Below are positions 33,761 through 42,706 of a stretch of 64,000 nucleotides of DNA, one piece after another. The notes under the pieces are model-generated. The model made no database searches and had not been told where the DNA came from. It was given only the letters and a program-made list of their open reading frames with translations. Within the stretch, counting starts at the first letter, position 1; the number at the start of each line of letters is the position of its first letter. The stretch spans positions 88,945 to 152,944 of the forward strand of contig JAQGDQ010002390.1 in assembly GCA_030141605.1 (NCBI GenBank), given 5' to 3'. The stretch comes from Tubiluchus corallicola (Eukaryota > Priapulida > Priapulimorpha > Priapulimorphida > Tubiluchidae). The translations under genes were made by a program, and so were the position numbers.

Positions 33761-34645
33761 ATGAATACACATATTATCAACGGAAAAAAAATCGCGGAAA
33801 CTGTCCGGCAATCCCTGAAAAAAACCGTTGCGGACCTCCAGAAAAACCATAATCTCACCCCCGGACTCGCCGTGGTGCTCATCGGTGAGGACCCCGCAAG
33901 CCAAGTCTATGTCCGTAATAAAATCGCACAAACAAAAGAAGTCCTGATGAACTCCTTTGAATTTAAACTGCCCGCCCAAACCCCTCAGGACGAGGTGCTG
34001 GCACTCGTGCATACACTCAATAAACGGCAAGACGTCCATGGAATTCTTGTCCAGTTTCCAGTCCCAGACCACATGAACCAAGCCGAAATCATCAAAGCTA
34101 TCGATCCAAAAAAAGACGTCGATGGACTCCATATAGAAAATATCGGCCTGCTGACAACAGGCGACAAAGGACTAACACCCTGCACACCTTCGGGATGCGT
34201 TCTTCTTCTGAAAAAAACCCTCCCCTCCCTTAGCGGTAAACACGCTGTAATCGTCGGACGCTCCAGACTGGTCGGAAAACCGCTCGCTATGCTGCTGTTA
34301 AATGAAAATTGTACCGTGACAATCGCTCACTCGAGAACAGAAAACCTGCCCGCCATATGCCAGAAAGCCGACATTCTAATCGCCGCCGTCGGAAAATCCA
34401 TGATGATCAAAAAAGAATGGGTGAAACCAGGCGCAACCGTTATTGACGTCGGAATCAACCGAATGAAAATCCCAGACGGAAAAGCAAAACTTGTTGGCGA
34501 TGTCGATTTCGAAAATGTAAGCCCAATCGCAGGCGCCATAACACCCGTCCCCGGCGGCGTTGGACCAATGACAATCGCCTGCCTCCTGCGCAATACCGTC
34601 ACCGCCGCCTGCCAGCAAAACAATCTCCCAAACCCTCTTGAATAA
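33761..34645 (+). CDS. folD: Methylenetetrahydrofolate dehydrogenase / cyclohydrolase
   Basis: Cytosolic bifunctional enzyme interconverting methylene-, methenyl- and 10-formyl-tetrahydrofolate. 294 aa. The signatures [16 protein letters not shown] (with Tyr and Lys of the active site), [24 protein letters not shown], the Rossmann motif [18 protein letters not shown] and the C-terminal [17 protein letters not shown] are all intact. It ends the alaS-MFS-yggU-folD run and is followed by a hairpin terminator. Confidence 0.97.
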   Translation: MNTHIINGKKIAETVRQSLKKTVADLQKNHNLTPGLAVVLIGEDPASQVYVRNKIAQTKEVLMNSFEFKLPAQTPQDEVLALVHTLNKRQDVHGILVQFPVPDHMNQAEIIKAIDPKKDVDGLHIENIGLLTTGDKGLTPCTPSGCVLLLKKTLPSLSGKHAVIVGRSRLVGKPLAMLLLNENCTVTIAHSRTENLPAICQKADILIAAVGKSMMIKKEWVKPGATVIDVGINRMKIPDGKAKLVGDVDFENVSPIAGAITPVPGGVGPMTIACLLRNTVTAACQQNNLPNPLE

Positions 34646-34657
34646 AATCACCAGAAC

Positions 34658-34694
34658 AAAAGCCAGATTCCCCTAAAAGAAACTGGCTTTTCAA
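34658..34694 (+). terminator. Terminator after folD
   Basis: AAAAGCCAG (34658-34666) pairs with CTGGCTTTT (34683-34691) around a 16-base loop. The outer A/T pairs mean it can work in both directions, serving the convergent galM as well. Confidence 0.75.
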
Positions 34695-34700
34695 CCCCCC

Positions 34701-35771
34701 TTATCGAAACTCTCTCTCCATCCCTTGGCGTGTAGAGAAATGATAGACTGTTTTTTGATGATACATATCCCCCGGTCTTAACAGCGTTGAAGGAAAATTA
34801 TCATGATTCGGTGAATCCGGAAAATGTTGCGCCTCCAGACAAAAACCGCTGAACGCGCCATATAAAACCCCTCTTTTGCCTAAGAGACTCCCATCCATAT
34901 AAGCGCTGTTGTAAAACTGCACGCCGGGCTCCGTCGTTCGCATGCTCATTAATCGACCGCTTTTAGGATCATAAACACGCGCAACTTCCCGCAGCTCCCC
35001 TCTGCCTCCTCTTAAAACATAATTAATATCAAAAGCGCCATCTCGCATACCTTCCATAGCGTCCTGAAGAGCCCGTTCACAACGAAAATCATACCCCCTT
35101 CCCTCAACAGATAATAATGACCCCGTCGGTATTAAACGATCATTGACCTCCGTGACATAATCCGCCGCTATCCAGAATTTATGCCGGCAAATATCCCCAG
35201 AACCCTGACCTGAAAGATTAAAATATCCATGATGGGTCATATTGACAATCGTCGTGCGATCACTCTCTGCCTTATAATCAAAAACCAAACTGTTATCCGC
35301 CGTTAACGTTATTGTCACATACGTTTTTAAATTGCCCGGATACCCCTCTTCACCATCTGGGGAAACACGCGTAAAACAAACAGAAGCCTCATCCTCTTTT
35401 CGCGAAGCGTAACTGGACCAGAGATGGCGATGAAACCCATTCTCTCCCCCATGAAGATGATTGTTAAAAATAGCCTCGTTACACGGAAGACAATAAGATG
35501 CCCCATCAAGCGTAAAACACCCACGATCAATCCGATTACCATAGCGCCCGACAATCACTCCTAAATAGGCGCGATCCCTTTGATACGAGGCTAAATCGTC
35601 AAACCCTAAAACAATATCCTCCTCCCGCCCTTGCCGATCCAACACCGTAAGAGACATCACCGTCGGACCATAATCCATCAGCCTCATAGACATGCCTCGC
35701 TTATTTTTTAAAAAATAAGCCATGACCTCGCCTTCCTCACATACCCCGAAAACAGACTTTTCAACGTTCAT
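34701..35771 (-). CDS. galM: Aldose 1-epimerase (galactose mutarotase)
   Basis: Interconverts alpha and beta anomers of free hexoses. 356 aa, beta-sandwich family. Substrate-binding GRYGNRI, His in NNHLHGGENGFH, catalytic His in MTHHGYFNLSG and the catalytic Glu in GFCLEAQHFPDSPN are visible, and the C-terminal LLRPGDMYHQKTVYHF is typical. No signal peptide. The start overlaps the tatC stop by four bases, with GGAG just upstream, so it is translated from the tat transcript although unrelated to export. It may serve hexose and uronate use together with uxuA. Confidence 0.94.
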   Translation of the reverse strand: MNVEKSVFGVCEEGEVMAYFLKNKRGMSMRLMDYGPTVMSLTVLDRQGREEDIVLGFDDLASYQRDRAYLGVIVGRYGNRIDRGCFTLDGASYCLPCNEAIFNNHLHGGENGFHRHLWSSYASRKEDEASVCFTRVSPDGEEGYPGNLKTYVTITLTADNSLVFDYKAESDRTTIVNMTHHGYFNLSGQGSGDICRHKFWIAADYVTEVNDRLIPTGSLLSVEGRGYDFRCERALQDAMEGMRDGAFDINYVLRGGRGELREVARVYDPKSGRLMSMRTTEPGVQFYNSAYMDGSLLGKRGVLYGAFSGFCLEAQHFPDSPNHDNFPSTLLRPGDMYHQKTVYHFSTRQGMEREFR

Positions 35772-36616
35772 GATATCTCCTTCTCTTTATCAATTTCATC
35801 GCCGTTCTTTTTTCTCTCGGAAGAACGCAGCAGAAAAATAGACCCCTCATAAAGAAAAATAAGCAGCCCCGCGAGAAATACTTGACTCACAGGATCCGGA
35901 GGTGTGAAAATCGCAGCGATAACAAAGGCTAAAACAACCATTATACGACGCCATCGCCTTAACATGCTGGCTTTTAAAACACCCACCTTCCCTAAAATCA
36001 TAATCACAATAGGTATCTGAAAACAAACCGCAAACGCCACGATAATATGAATGGAAAGAGACAGATACTCATTAACCTTCGGCAATAAAGAAATAGGGAT
36101 ATCCTGCCCATTTCTAACCTCAAACTGTATAAAAAAACGCCACGCCACCGGAATAACCCAAAAATACGCGACAGCAGCGCCTCCCCACCACAGCAAAGGC
36201 GACAAAAGAAATATATCCCCAAAAGCTTTTTTCTCCCTCGGATATAATCCCGGTACAATAAAACGCCAAATATGATATAAAATTATAGGAGACCCTAAAA
36301 AAAACGCACAGAAAAACGCCAGCTTTACATTAGTGATAAACGCTTCATGAAGCGCCGTGTAAACAATCTCAACATCACGCCCTTCCAAAGCGACAATCCG
36401 CTGAAGCGGACGCGCGAGAAACAGAAAAATCTCACGCGAGAAATAAAAACTCACTAAAAATAAACCCAGAAAAACCCAAAGCGTACGGATAAGACGCTGG
36501 CGCAATTCCGATAAATGCGCCGCCAAAGGCATGGCTTCCGACTCTTGCGCACCCTGCGCCGCCGACGTCACACCTGCTGAAAAAACACTCTCTTCCTTCT
36601 TTTTTTCCTTTGCCAT
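35768..36616 (-). CDS. tatC: Sec-independent protein translocase TatC
   Basis: Membrane core of the Tat translocon that recognises twin-arginine signals. 282 aa with six spans. The N-terminal cytosolic phrase AAHLSELRQRL, preceded by about 29 extra polar residues, is the most conserved part; next come FYFSREIFLFLARPL, the YTALHEAFITNVKLA segment and ILYHIWRFIVPGLYPREK. A basic C-terminal tail ends KEKEIS. It lies 12 bases after tatA; no tatB is found between them. Confidence 0.96.
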   Translation of the reverse strand: MAKEKKKEESVFSAGVTSAAQGAQESEAMPLAAHLSELRQRLIRTLWVFLGLFLVSFYFSREIFLFLARPLQRIVALEGRDVEIVYTALHEAFITNVKLAFFCAFFLGSPIILYHIWRFIVPGLYPREKKAFGDIFLLSPLLWWGGAAVAYFWVIPVAWRFFIQFEVRNGQDIPISLLPKVNEYLSLSIHIIVAFAVCFQIPIVIMILGKVGVLKASMLRRWRRIMVVLAFVIAAIFTPPDPVSQVFLAGLLIFLYEGSIFLLRSSERKKNGDEIDKEKEIS

Positions 36617-36628
36617 TCAACAGTATCT

Positions 36629-36850
36629 CTAGCTATCCTCACTGCCTTTGTCTCGCAAAGAATCCCTTTTTGAAGATGGCGGCTCATCTTCTTTTTTCTC
36701 TGGAGAATCCGTTTCCCTCATCTGCTGTTGAAACGCTTTCATCCCCTTGCCAAGATCTTCCATAATCGCCGAAATCTTTCCCTTCCCGCCAAAAAGAATA
36801 ACCACAATCAAAAGAACAATTAACCAATGCCATATACTGAATATTCCCAT
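36629..36850 (-). CDS. tatA: Sec-independent protein translocase TatA
   Basis: 73-residue protein with one N-terminal membrane helix (IWHWLIVLLIVVILFGG) followed by the TatA hinge FGGKGKISAIMEDLGKGMKAF and an acidic, polar tail. TatA rather than TatB by its length, FGG hinge and GKG pattern. It is the only TatA/B-type gene at this locus. AAGGA precedes the ATG. Operon order tatA-tatC-galM. Confidence 0.92.
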   Translation of the reverse strand: MGIFSIWHWLIVLLIVVILFGGKGKISAIMEDLGKGMKAFQQQMRETDSPEKKEDEPPSSKRDSLRDKGSEDS

Positions 36851-36884
36851 AAAATAACGTCCTTATATCTCAATAAATAAAAGC

Positions 36885-37328
36885 TTACGGCAGCCTCCCC
36901 AACTTCTCTACACGCGCCATATGCCTCTTCCCTTCAAAATCAGTCGATAAAAATATCTCTATACAGGCAAAGATCTCCACAGGCTCCATCGTTCGAGCCC
37001 CAACACATAAAACATTCGCGTCATTATGTCGCCGCGCCAATGCCGTATACGTCGTATTAAAAACAAGCGCCGCTCGAAGAAAGGGAAATCGATTCGCCGC
37101 TATACTCATGCCGATTCCCGTCCCACAAACCAAAATCCCTCGCCGCGCCCTGCCGACTCGTAACTCTTCCGCGAGACGCGCCGCATAATCAGGGTAATCC
37201 GCCTCTAAACCTTCCTCCGGCCCTACATCATACGAAACAATTCCACGCTTTGTAAGCCACATGGCAATATCCCGCCGCAACGCAACACCTACATGATCAC
37301 CTGCGACAACAATCGTCTCTTTATTCAT
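36885..37328 (-). CDS. rpiB: Ribose-5-phosphate isomerase B
   Basis: Interconverts ribose 5-phosphate and ribulose 5-phosphate. 147 aa, RpiB/LacAB family. VVAGDHVGVALR, YDVGPEEGLEADYPDYA, the active-site Cys in CGTGIGMSIAANR and ARRHNDANVLCVGAR are intact. Directly upstream in the same direction is uxuA (28 bases), and tatA lies 34 bases downstream. It would connect pentose phosphates to prs and may also serve the FGGY-kinase pathway at 45 kb if that yields a pentulose phosphate. Confidence 0.94.
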   Translation of the reverse strand: MNKETIVVAGDHVGVALRRDIAMWLTKRGIVSYDVGPEEGLEADYPDYAARLAEELRVGRARRGILVCGTGIGMSIAANRFPFLRAALVFNTTYTALARRHNDANVLCVGARTMEPVEIFACIEIFLSTDFEGKRHMARVEKLGRLP

Positions 37329-37356
37329 TATTCTTCCTGATAAATCGTCATTACCA

Positions 37357-38400
37357 TTAGCGGTTTTCTTTCTCGATAGCTTCCCAAAGACCCAGCAAAT
37401 AAGAAGCGCCTAACGCTCTGTCATAAAGGCCGTACCCGGGACGTCCCTCCTCTCCCCAGATCATCCGCCCATGATCCGGACGAACATACCCCTTAAAGCC
37501 AACATCATGATACGCTTTCATAATCTCATACATATCCAGGCTGCCACAAGACGATAAATGCGCCGTTTCATGAAACCCGTTCTGCGTATGCTGAATATTT
37601 CTACAATGCGCGAAATGAATACGATCCATCCCTCCAAAACGCGCAATAGCCTTCGGTAAATCCATCATCCGATTAGGCCCCAGAGAACCACTACATAACG
37701 TCAAACCATTAGCGCGATTGTCGACAAGCGATACAACACGCTCTAACGCTTCCATCCCTGTAATAATACGAGGCAAACCAAAAATCGGCATCGGAGGATC
37801 ATCCGGATGTAACGCTAAAACAACACCCGCTTCCTGAGCCACAGGAACAACCCTTTGTAAAAAATACGCCAGATTTCCCCAAAGCTGCTCATCATCAATC
37901 TGCGACCAGCTTTCCAACAAAGAACGTAACTCCTCTGCGCTCCATGTTGTCGCCCAGCCCGGCAAATCCATCGCGCCCTGACGTAAATCAATATGAGAAA
38001 GTTCATCTTCATCAAAACTTAAACATGTGGAACCATCCAAAAGCGGCATCGCTAAATTTGAACGCGTCCAATCAAAAACTGGCATAAAATTATAACAAAT
38101 AACAGAAACACCCGCTTTTCCCGCGTTTTTTAAACTTTCACAATAATTATCAATATAACGATCGCGACTCGCCAGCCCCAGCTTTATATCCTCATGAACA
38201 GGAATACTCTCAATAACAGGAAACGATAAACCAGAAGCCTCAATTTCCCCCTTGAGATCCATAAGACGCGAGAGCGGCCAAACATCACCTATCGGTATAT
38301 CATAAAGCGCCGTAACAATACCATCAACCCCAGGAATTTGACGAATATAGCCAAGAGAAACCGGATCATCCTGCCCATACCATCTGAACGTCATATGCAT
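37357..38400 (-). CDS. uxuA: D-mannonate dehydratase
   Basis: Dehydrates D-mannonate to 2-keto-3-deoxygluconate in glucuronate breakdown. 347 aa TIM-barrel protein. Family blocks: [73 protein letters not shown] and HFAHCRNIQ, then [21 protein letters not shown] is eight bases before ATG 38400. The usual uxuB, uxaC and kdgK are not nearby, so the rest of the pathway must be elsewhere. A perfect 14-bp palindrome sits in its upstream region. Confidence 0.95.
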   Translation of the reverse strand: MHMTFRWYGQDDPVSLGYIRQIPGVDGIVTALYDIPIGDVWPLSRLMDLKGEIEASGLSFPVIESIPVHEDIKLGLASRDRYIDNYCESLKNAGKAGVSVICYNFMPVFDWTRSNLAMPLLDGSTCLSFDEDELSHIDLRQGAMDLPGWATTWSAEELRSLLESWSQIDDEQLWGNLAYFLQRVVPVAQEAGVVLALHPDDPPMPIFGLPRIITGMEALERVVSLVDNRANGLTLCSGSLGPNRMMDLPKAIARFGGMDRIHFAHCRNIQHTQNGFHETAHLSSCGSLDMYEIMKAYHDVGFKGYVRPDHGRMIWGEEGRPGYGLYDRALGASYLLGLWEAIEKENR

Positions 38401-38453
38401 ATAACCATCCTCCTTAAAAATCTAGTTATTTAAAATTATATATAGCCAAACAC

Positions 38454-38467
38454 TAAGCAATTGCTTA
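38454..38467. promoter_or_regulatory. 14-bp perfect palindrome upstream of uxuA
   Basis: TAAGCAATTGCTTA reads the same on both strands. It lies between the stop of the Trm112-like gene and uxuA. On the minus strand its right half provides TTGCTT, followed at 14 bases by TATAAT, so it could overlap a non-ideal uxuA promoter. Operator role is inferred. Confidence 0.4.
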
Positions 38468-38469
38468 TC

Positions 38470-38670
38470 TTATTTTTTATATTCAAAATCCTCAAGAACT
38501 CTCGCCTCCTCCAACAACATAATCGGTATGCCGTCCCGAATGGGAAACGCCAGCTTCGCCTTGTCACTGATAAGCTCCTGACGTTTACGGTTATAACGTA
38601 ATGTCGTATGTGTCAACGGGCAGACTAAAATCTCTAAAAGCGCCGGATCAACCTTCTTACGTGAAACCAT
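38470..38670 (-). CDS. Trm112/YcaR-family small protein
   Basis: 66-residue protein of the Trm112-like (UPF0434, YcaR) family: [21 protein letters not shown], then [25 protein letters not shown]. Only the first CxxC-type cysteine remains and the zinc site is incomplete, as in many bacterial members. Eukaryotic Trm112 activates methyltransferases; the bacterial role is not settled. GGAG six bases before the ATG. It follows the CnoX-like gene by 15 bases, a common pairing in this class. Confidence 0.9.
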   Translation of the reverse strand: MVSRKKVDPALLEILVCPLTHTTLRYNRKRQELISDKAKLAFPIRDGIPIMLLEEARVLEDFEYKK

Positions 38671-38685
38671 GGATAACTCCTTAAT

Positions 38686-39600
38686 TTACGAAAATAAAAG
38701 TAAAGACATACGTTTGCGAATCTCAACAGATAAAGAGTTATCAACCCCTAAAGCATCCAAAATTTTCAACAGCTGCTTGCGAGCGCCATCTTCTTTCCAC
38801 TGGCGATCAACCTCCATAATATTCAGCAAAAGACGCGCAGACTCCTCATGCTGCCCACAAGACCATAGCGCTAACGACAAACCAAACTGAGCCTCTAAAT
38901 TCTCAGGCTCCCGCGATAATAAACGACGGTATTTCTCAATATCCCGACCGGCCTCACCCGCCTCCTGAGCCAACGCCACCTTGGAAGTCACCGACGATAA
39001 AGCAGAGGAATTTATAACATCACTGCCCAAAGAATCAATATACTCCTGAGCGCAAGCAGGACCCTCAACCTCTAAAAGACAATGGATAAAAGAAGAAAGA
39101 GCCGCCTTATTCTGCGAATCTTCCTCTAAAATCCGCTTGTAAACAAAAAGAGCCGATTGAAAATCCTCAGAATCCATCAAGTCTTCCCCTTGTTGCAAAA
39201 GCCTCTCCAATGGTGTGCTTAACTCCCCAACAAGACGGGTAATTATCTCCTTGATCTTCTTCTCATCCGCAGGACCCGCAAAACCATCAACAGGTTGCCC
39301 GTTAGAAAAAATCATCACCGTCGGCAACGCCTGAATTCCCAGCTGAGAAGCAATCATCTGATTGCTGTCAACATTTAAATGAACAAGAGAAACCTTCCCG
39401 TCAGCAAGAGAAATCTCACGCTCCAGATGCTCCTTCACCTGCAAACAAACTGGGCTCCGCTCTGTATAAAAATTAACAAAAACAGGGCGCTCCTGCGAAA
39501 CCTCCATAACATCCTGCATGAAATTCTGCTCTGTCGTCTCCTTGATAAAAGAGCAAGCGCCCGACTCTTTCTTTTTCGCTCCACCCATTCCAAAAACCAT
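38686..39600 (-). CDS. Thioredoxin-fold TPR co-chaperone, CnoX-like
   Basis: 304 aa. An N-terminal thioredoxin fold (about residues 25-130: RPVFVNFYTE..., LPTVMIFSNGQPVDGFAG) is joined to a C-terminal TPR region (about 145-300). The redox motif is SPVC instead of CxxC: the first Cys is lost, so it cannot act as a normal thioredoxin. This layout is that of CnoX (YbbN), which holds unfolding proteins and hands them to DnaK or GroEL. AAGGAT abuts the ATG, and a GGAG lies further upstream. Confidence 0.85.
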   Translation of the reverse strand: MVFGMGGAKKKESGACSFIKETTEQNFMQDVMEVSQERPVFVNFYTERSPVCLQVKEHLEREISLADGKVSLVHLNVDSNQMIASQLGIQALPTVMIFSNGQPVDGFAGPADEKKIKEIITRLVGELSTPLERLLQQGEDLMDSEDFQSALFVYKRILEEDSQNKAALSSFIHCLLEVEGPACAQEYIDSLGSDVINSSALSSVTSKVALAQEAGEAGRDIEKYRRLLSREPENLEAQFGLSLALWSCGQHEESARLLLNIMEVDRQWKEDGARKQLLKILDALGVDNSLSVEIRKRMSLLLFS

Positions 39601-39726
39601 ATCCTTAATAACTCCTCAACTGTTTTCTTAAATAGCCACCATTATTGTGGCTCAATAATTATAAAACAACAATAAAAATTTTCCGAAAATAAACACAGAC
39701 CAAAAAATAAAAACAATTCCCCCCCT

Positions 39727-39789
39727 TTGACAAAAAGCCCGCTTAAAACTAAAAAAACACTTGATTTTTTCTCTAAATCATATTAATTG
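39727..39789 (+). promoter_or_regulatory. Putative tRNA-Gly promoter region
   Basis: Two candidates stand in line. TTGACA (39727-39732), 17 bases, TAAAAA (39750-39755); and TTGATT (39761-39766), 17 bases, TAATTG (39784-39789). The second would start transcription a few bases before the tRNA and shares TAAAAAAACACTTG with the tRNA-Glu promoter at 1967. Confidence 0.5.
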
Positions 39790-39799
39790 TTAGGGAAAC

Positions 39800-39874
39800 G
39801 CGGGTGTAGCTCAGGGGTAGAGCGCAACCTTGCCAAGGTTGAAGTCGTGGGTTCAAATCCCATCACCCGCTCCA
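39800..39874 (+). tRNA. tRNA-Gly (anticodon GCC)
   Basis: Acceptor stem GCGGGTG/CACCCGC, D-arm TAGCTCAGGGGTAGAGC, anticodon stem-loop AACCTTGCCAAGGTT (anticodon GCC) and T-arm GTGGGTTCAAATCCCAT. Discriminator T and encoded CCA (39872-39874). Decodes GGC/GGT. Confidence 0.97.
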
Positions 39875-39883
39875 TTTATTGGC

Positions 39884-39984
39884 ATCAAGGCCCGCCCCCC
39901 ATTGATCTGTATCAAAACCTGCTTTTATTCCCTTGACCACGACTACCGAATATCAAGGTCTGCCCCCTGTTTATCTGCATAAAG
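39884..39984 (+). repeat. Imperfect direct repeat behind tRNA-Gly
   Basis: ATCAAGGCCCGCCCCCCATT followed by GATCTGTATCAAA (from 39884) is echoed by ATCAAGGTCTGCCCCCTGTT and TATCTGCATAAAG (from 39952), about 32 bases each and 68 bases apart. No gene is visible in 39875-40084. Origin unknown. Confidence 0.4.
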
Positions 39985-40084
39985 AAATAGACTCTCAGCG
40001 AACAATTAATAATCCCCCCCTCTCCTAGAGACGATCTTTCCCATTTTGTTTTACTGAAAAGCCTATGGACGCCATCCCCTTAAC

Positions 40085-40654
40085 CTAAAGATAACCCGGA
40101 AAAGAAGACGACAGTAAACAATCATCATCCCTATCAACAACCTGTAAAGCAATCTCACGCGGAAAACCACGACGCATCAAAGCCATGACCTCCTTCTCCC
40201 AATTCAATACACCCTCCTCGCGCCAAGGACCTAAATGCCGGCGACGCGCAAACAAAAATGCCGCCATAAGCTCTAGATTCTCCCCTTTTTTCGCGCACTC
40301 ATCCCCATAATCCCTCAAGACAGATTCACACACCGCCAAGTCAATTCCTTTCTTTTTCATCTTCTCCCGAATCATTATCAAAGAGTTCCCACGACGCAAT
40401 AAAGATCGCGCCATTCCCTCTGCCAGTAAACGATCATTAAGAACACCCCGCTTTGATAAATCATCCACAAGCTCCCGCAGTTGAGTCTCAATTTCCAACG
40501 AAGAAAAATCAGCAAACCGTTTTAAACGTTTTGTTTTCTGATATAAAAAATTATAAAGCCCCCGCCGAGACGCTGGAAAACGATCGAGATAAGATAACGC
40601 CTCATGCCGAAGCGCCCGCTGAAGTTTTTTTGTTTTACAAAGAGAATCGCTCAA
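40085..40654 (-). CDS. recX: Regulatory protein RecX
   Basis: Modulator of RecA filaments. 189 aa, helical and basic, with the RecX tandem three-helix pattern: EALSYLDRFPASRRGLYNFLYQK, LVDDLSKRGVLNDRLLAEGMARSLLRRG and a third repeat ending RRGFPREIALQVV. The start is TTG at 40654, with AAGGAG seven bases upstream; no ATG fits. recA is not adjacent. Divergent from the ABC-2 permease with an 87-base gap. Confidence 0.85.
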   Translation of the reverse strand: MSDSLCKTKKLQRALRHEALSYLDRFPASRRGLYNFLYQKTKRLKRFADFSSLEIETQLRELVDDLSKRGVLNDRLLAEGMARSLLRRGNSLIMIREKMKKKGIDLAVCESVLRDYGDECAKKGENLELMAAFLFARRRHLGPWREEGVLNWEKEVMALMRRGFPREIALQVVDRDDDCLLSSSFPGYL

Positions 40655-40741
40655 TGGAACTCCTTAAATTGTCATGTTTTTCTATTTGCATTTTTCATCA
40701 TTTCTCTATAAAGTTTACTATCGTATCACCTTAAAATCAAA

Positions 40742-41548
40742 ATGAATAAAAAGATCGTGCCCATGCTCTCTCAAATCGATGGACGTATTAACTTTATCGG
40801 CCTTTGGACCCTGTATGTAAAAGAAGTCCACCGCTTTACAAAAGTGTTCATACAAGCCGTTCTCGCTCCCGTTATAACAGCATGGTTGTTCCTGATAGTC
40901 TTCGCTTTCGCCATGACAAACAGAGTTGCGGCAAACGATACCGTTCCCTACCTCACCTTCCTCGCCCCGGGATTGATGATGATGTCCATACTGCAAAACG
41001 CTTTCGCCAATACATCAACCTCCCTGATGATTGGAAAAATGCAACGCAATATCGTCGATATCCTTATGCCACCCCTCTCCCCAGGAGAACTCACCATAGC
41101 GTTTATCGCCGGCGGAATCACACGGGGAATCGTCGTCGCCCTCTTTACCGCCCTTGGAATCCTTCCCTTTATTGATCTCCCCATAACACACCTCTGGGCC
41201 GTCCTGTATTTCTCTATCATGGCCTCCGCCATGATGGCCTCCATGGGAATTATCGGCGGAATCATCGCCATTAAATGGGACCACCTTTCCGCATTTACAA
41301 ATTTCATCATCACGCCCCTTTCCTTTCTGTCCGGGACTTTCTATTCCACTCAGCAGCTACCCGCAGGCTTAAAACTCGTCGCTCATATGAACCCCTTCTT
41401 CTATGTTATCGACGGATTCCGATACGGATTCATCGGGCAATCCGACAGCTCTATCCTTACAGGCGTCATCATAACACTCCTTATCAACATCATTTTGGGG
41501 CTTACATGCTATCAAATGTTTAAAGTCGGCTTCCGACTGAAATCATAA
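40742..41548 (+). CDS. ABC-2 type transporter permease
   Basis: 268-residue inner-membrane permease with six spans, of the ABC-2 type (NodJ/DrrB-like) family. Typical are the N-terminal LYVKEVHRFTKVFIQAVLAPV, LTFLAPGLMMMSILQNAFANTS and the late PLSFLSGTFYSTQQLP segment, with HMNPFFYVIDGFRYGFIG. The ATPase partner is not adjacent and must be elsewhere. Substrate unknown. In alphaproteobacteria this permease is often just upstream of hslO, as here (66-base gap). The ribosome site at ATG 40742 is weak; ATG 40763 is an alternative. Confidence 0.88.
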   Translation: MNKKIVPMLSQIDGRINFIGLWTLYVKEVHRFTKVFIQAVLAPVITAWLFLIVFAFAMTNRVAANDTVPYLTFLAPGLMMMSILQNAFANTSTSLMIGKMQRNIVDILMPPLSPGELTIAFIAGGITRGIVVALFTALGILPFIDLPITHLWAVLYFSIMASAMMASMGIIGGIIAIKWDHLSAFTNFIITPLSFLSGTFYSTQQLPAGLKLVAHMNPFFYVIDGFRYGFIGQSDSSILTGVIITLLINIILGLTCYQMFKVGFRLKS

Positions 41549-41614
41549 CATCCCTCGCCTTTTGTCCTACTGTCTATTCCATGACATCCCACTTCAAGGA
41601 GTTTAACAAAAATC

Positions 41615-42541
41615 ATGACAAACGATCACTTCCATATCCCTCAGGAAGACTTTATCCTTCCTTTTCAAATCGAAGGAACCACCTTTAGAACCCGCCTGAT
41701 CCGATTGGGAAACAGCCTAGAAACAATTTTAAAAGCCCACCAATATCCACCCGTAACACAAAAATCCCTATCAGAAATCGTCGCGCTGGCATGCGCTTTC
41801 GCATCCCTTCTGAAATTTGAAGGAAAATTCAGCCTGCAGATTCAAGGCAATGGGCCCATTGCCTTCGCTGCCGCGGACATCACCTCAAAAGGTGCCCTGC
41901 GCGCCTATGCCCGCCACCAGAAAAATATCCCTCCGGAAGATATACAACAGCTCTCGAAAAAAAAGACCCTCTCTACTACCGATATCTTCGGAGAAGGGCA
42001 TATGATTTTTACCGTAGAGCACGAAAATATGCCAACACCTTGGCAAGGAATCGCCGCCCTCACAAAAACCACCCTCGCTCAATGCGCACAAGAATGGTTT
42101 ATGGCATCCGATCAGCTCCCGACAAAAATCTTCCTATTCTCGCCACCATACGACAATGAGACCCTCTCCATGAAAGCCGCGGCGATGATACTGCAAAAAA
42201 TCCCCCTTAAAGCCCTCTCTTCCGAAGAGCAATCCCAGGAAAAAGAAAATTGGCAGCGCATAACTCTCCTAGCAAAAACACTCACAGCAGAAGAAGCCCT
42301 TAATCCACTCCTTTCTCCCGATCAGCTCCTGCTTCGACTCTTTCATGAGGAAGGGTGCCGGCTTTTTGCCCCCAGAACACTGTTTCACCAATGTACATGC
42401 TCACGCGATAAAATGAACGCTACGCTCCTCGCCCTCCCACCACAAGAGCTGAAAAATATGACCGATAATAACATAATTACAATGACATGCGAGTTTTGTA
42501 ACCATACAGAAATCTTCCCCTATGACGAAATTACTCACTAA
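41615..42541 (+). CDS. hslO: Redox-regulated chaperone Hsp33
   Basis: 308-residue holdase switched on by oxidation. The core domain has the LACAFASLLKFEGKFSLQIQG and GPIAFAAADI phrases. The C-terminal redox switch has CTC (in HQCTCSRDK) and CEFC, the CxC...CxxC zinc site of the family; zinc loss and disulfide formation unfold the linker. AAGGAG is about ten bases ahead of the ATG. It marks the left edge of the accessory operon; the region between (42542-42706) holds a minus-strand terminator. Confidence 0.95.
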   Translation: MTNDHFHIPQEDFILPFQIEGTTFRTRLIRLGNSLETILKAHQYPPVTQKSLSEIVALACAFASLLKFEGKFSLQIQGNGPIAFAAADITSKGALRAYARHQKNIPPEDIQQLSKKKTLSTTDIFGEGHMIFTVEHENMPTPWQGIAALTKTTLAQCAQEWFMASDQLPTKIFLFSPPYDNETLSMKAAAMILQKIPLKALSSEEQSQEKENWQRITLLAKTLTAEEALNPLLSPDQLLLRLFHEEGCRLFAPRTLFHQCTCSRDKMNATLLALPPQELKNMTDNNIITMTCEFCNHTEIFPYDEITH

Positions 42542-42603
42542 ATTACTCAAGCATATCCATTGGTATTTATTAAAATATTGATTGCACTCTTGAAAACCGC
42601 CGT

Positions 42604-42631
42604 AAAAAATTTTCCAAAATTCAGCTGGAAA
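42604..42631 (-). terminator. Putative terminator of the RibD-like/kinase operon
   Basis: On the minus strand TTTCCA and TGGAAA form a 6-bp stem with a 9-base loop, then ATTTTTTACG follows. It lies 76 bases after the RibD-like gene's stop. Short stem, so moderate confidence. Confidence 0.45.
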
Positions 42632-42706
42632 GTCTTATCTTAAATTCCACCTCTTTACCTACTACAAATAATTCCCCCACCAAAAAACATCACCGCTACA
42701 GGAAAA

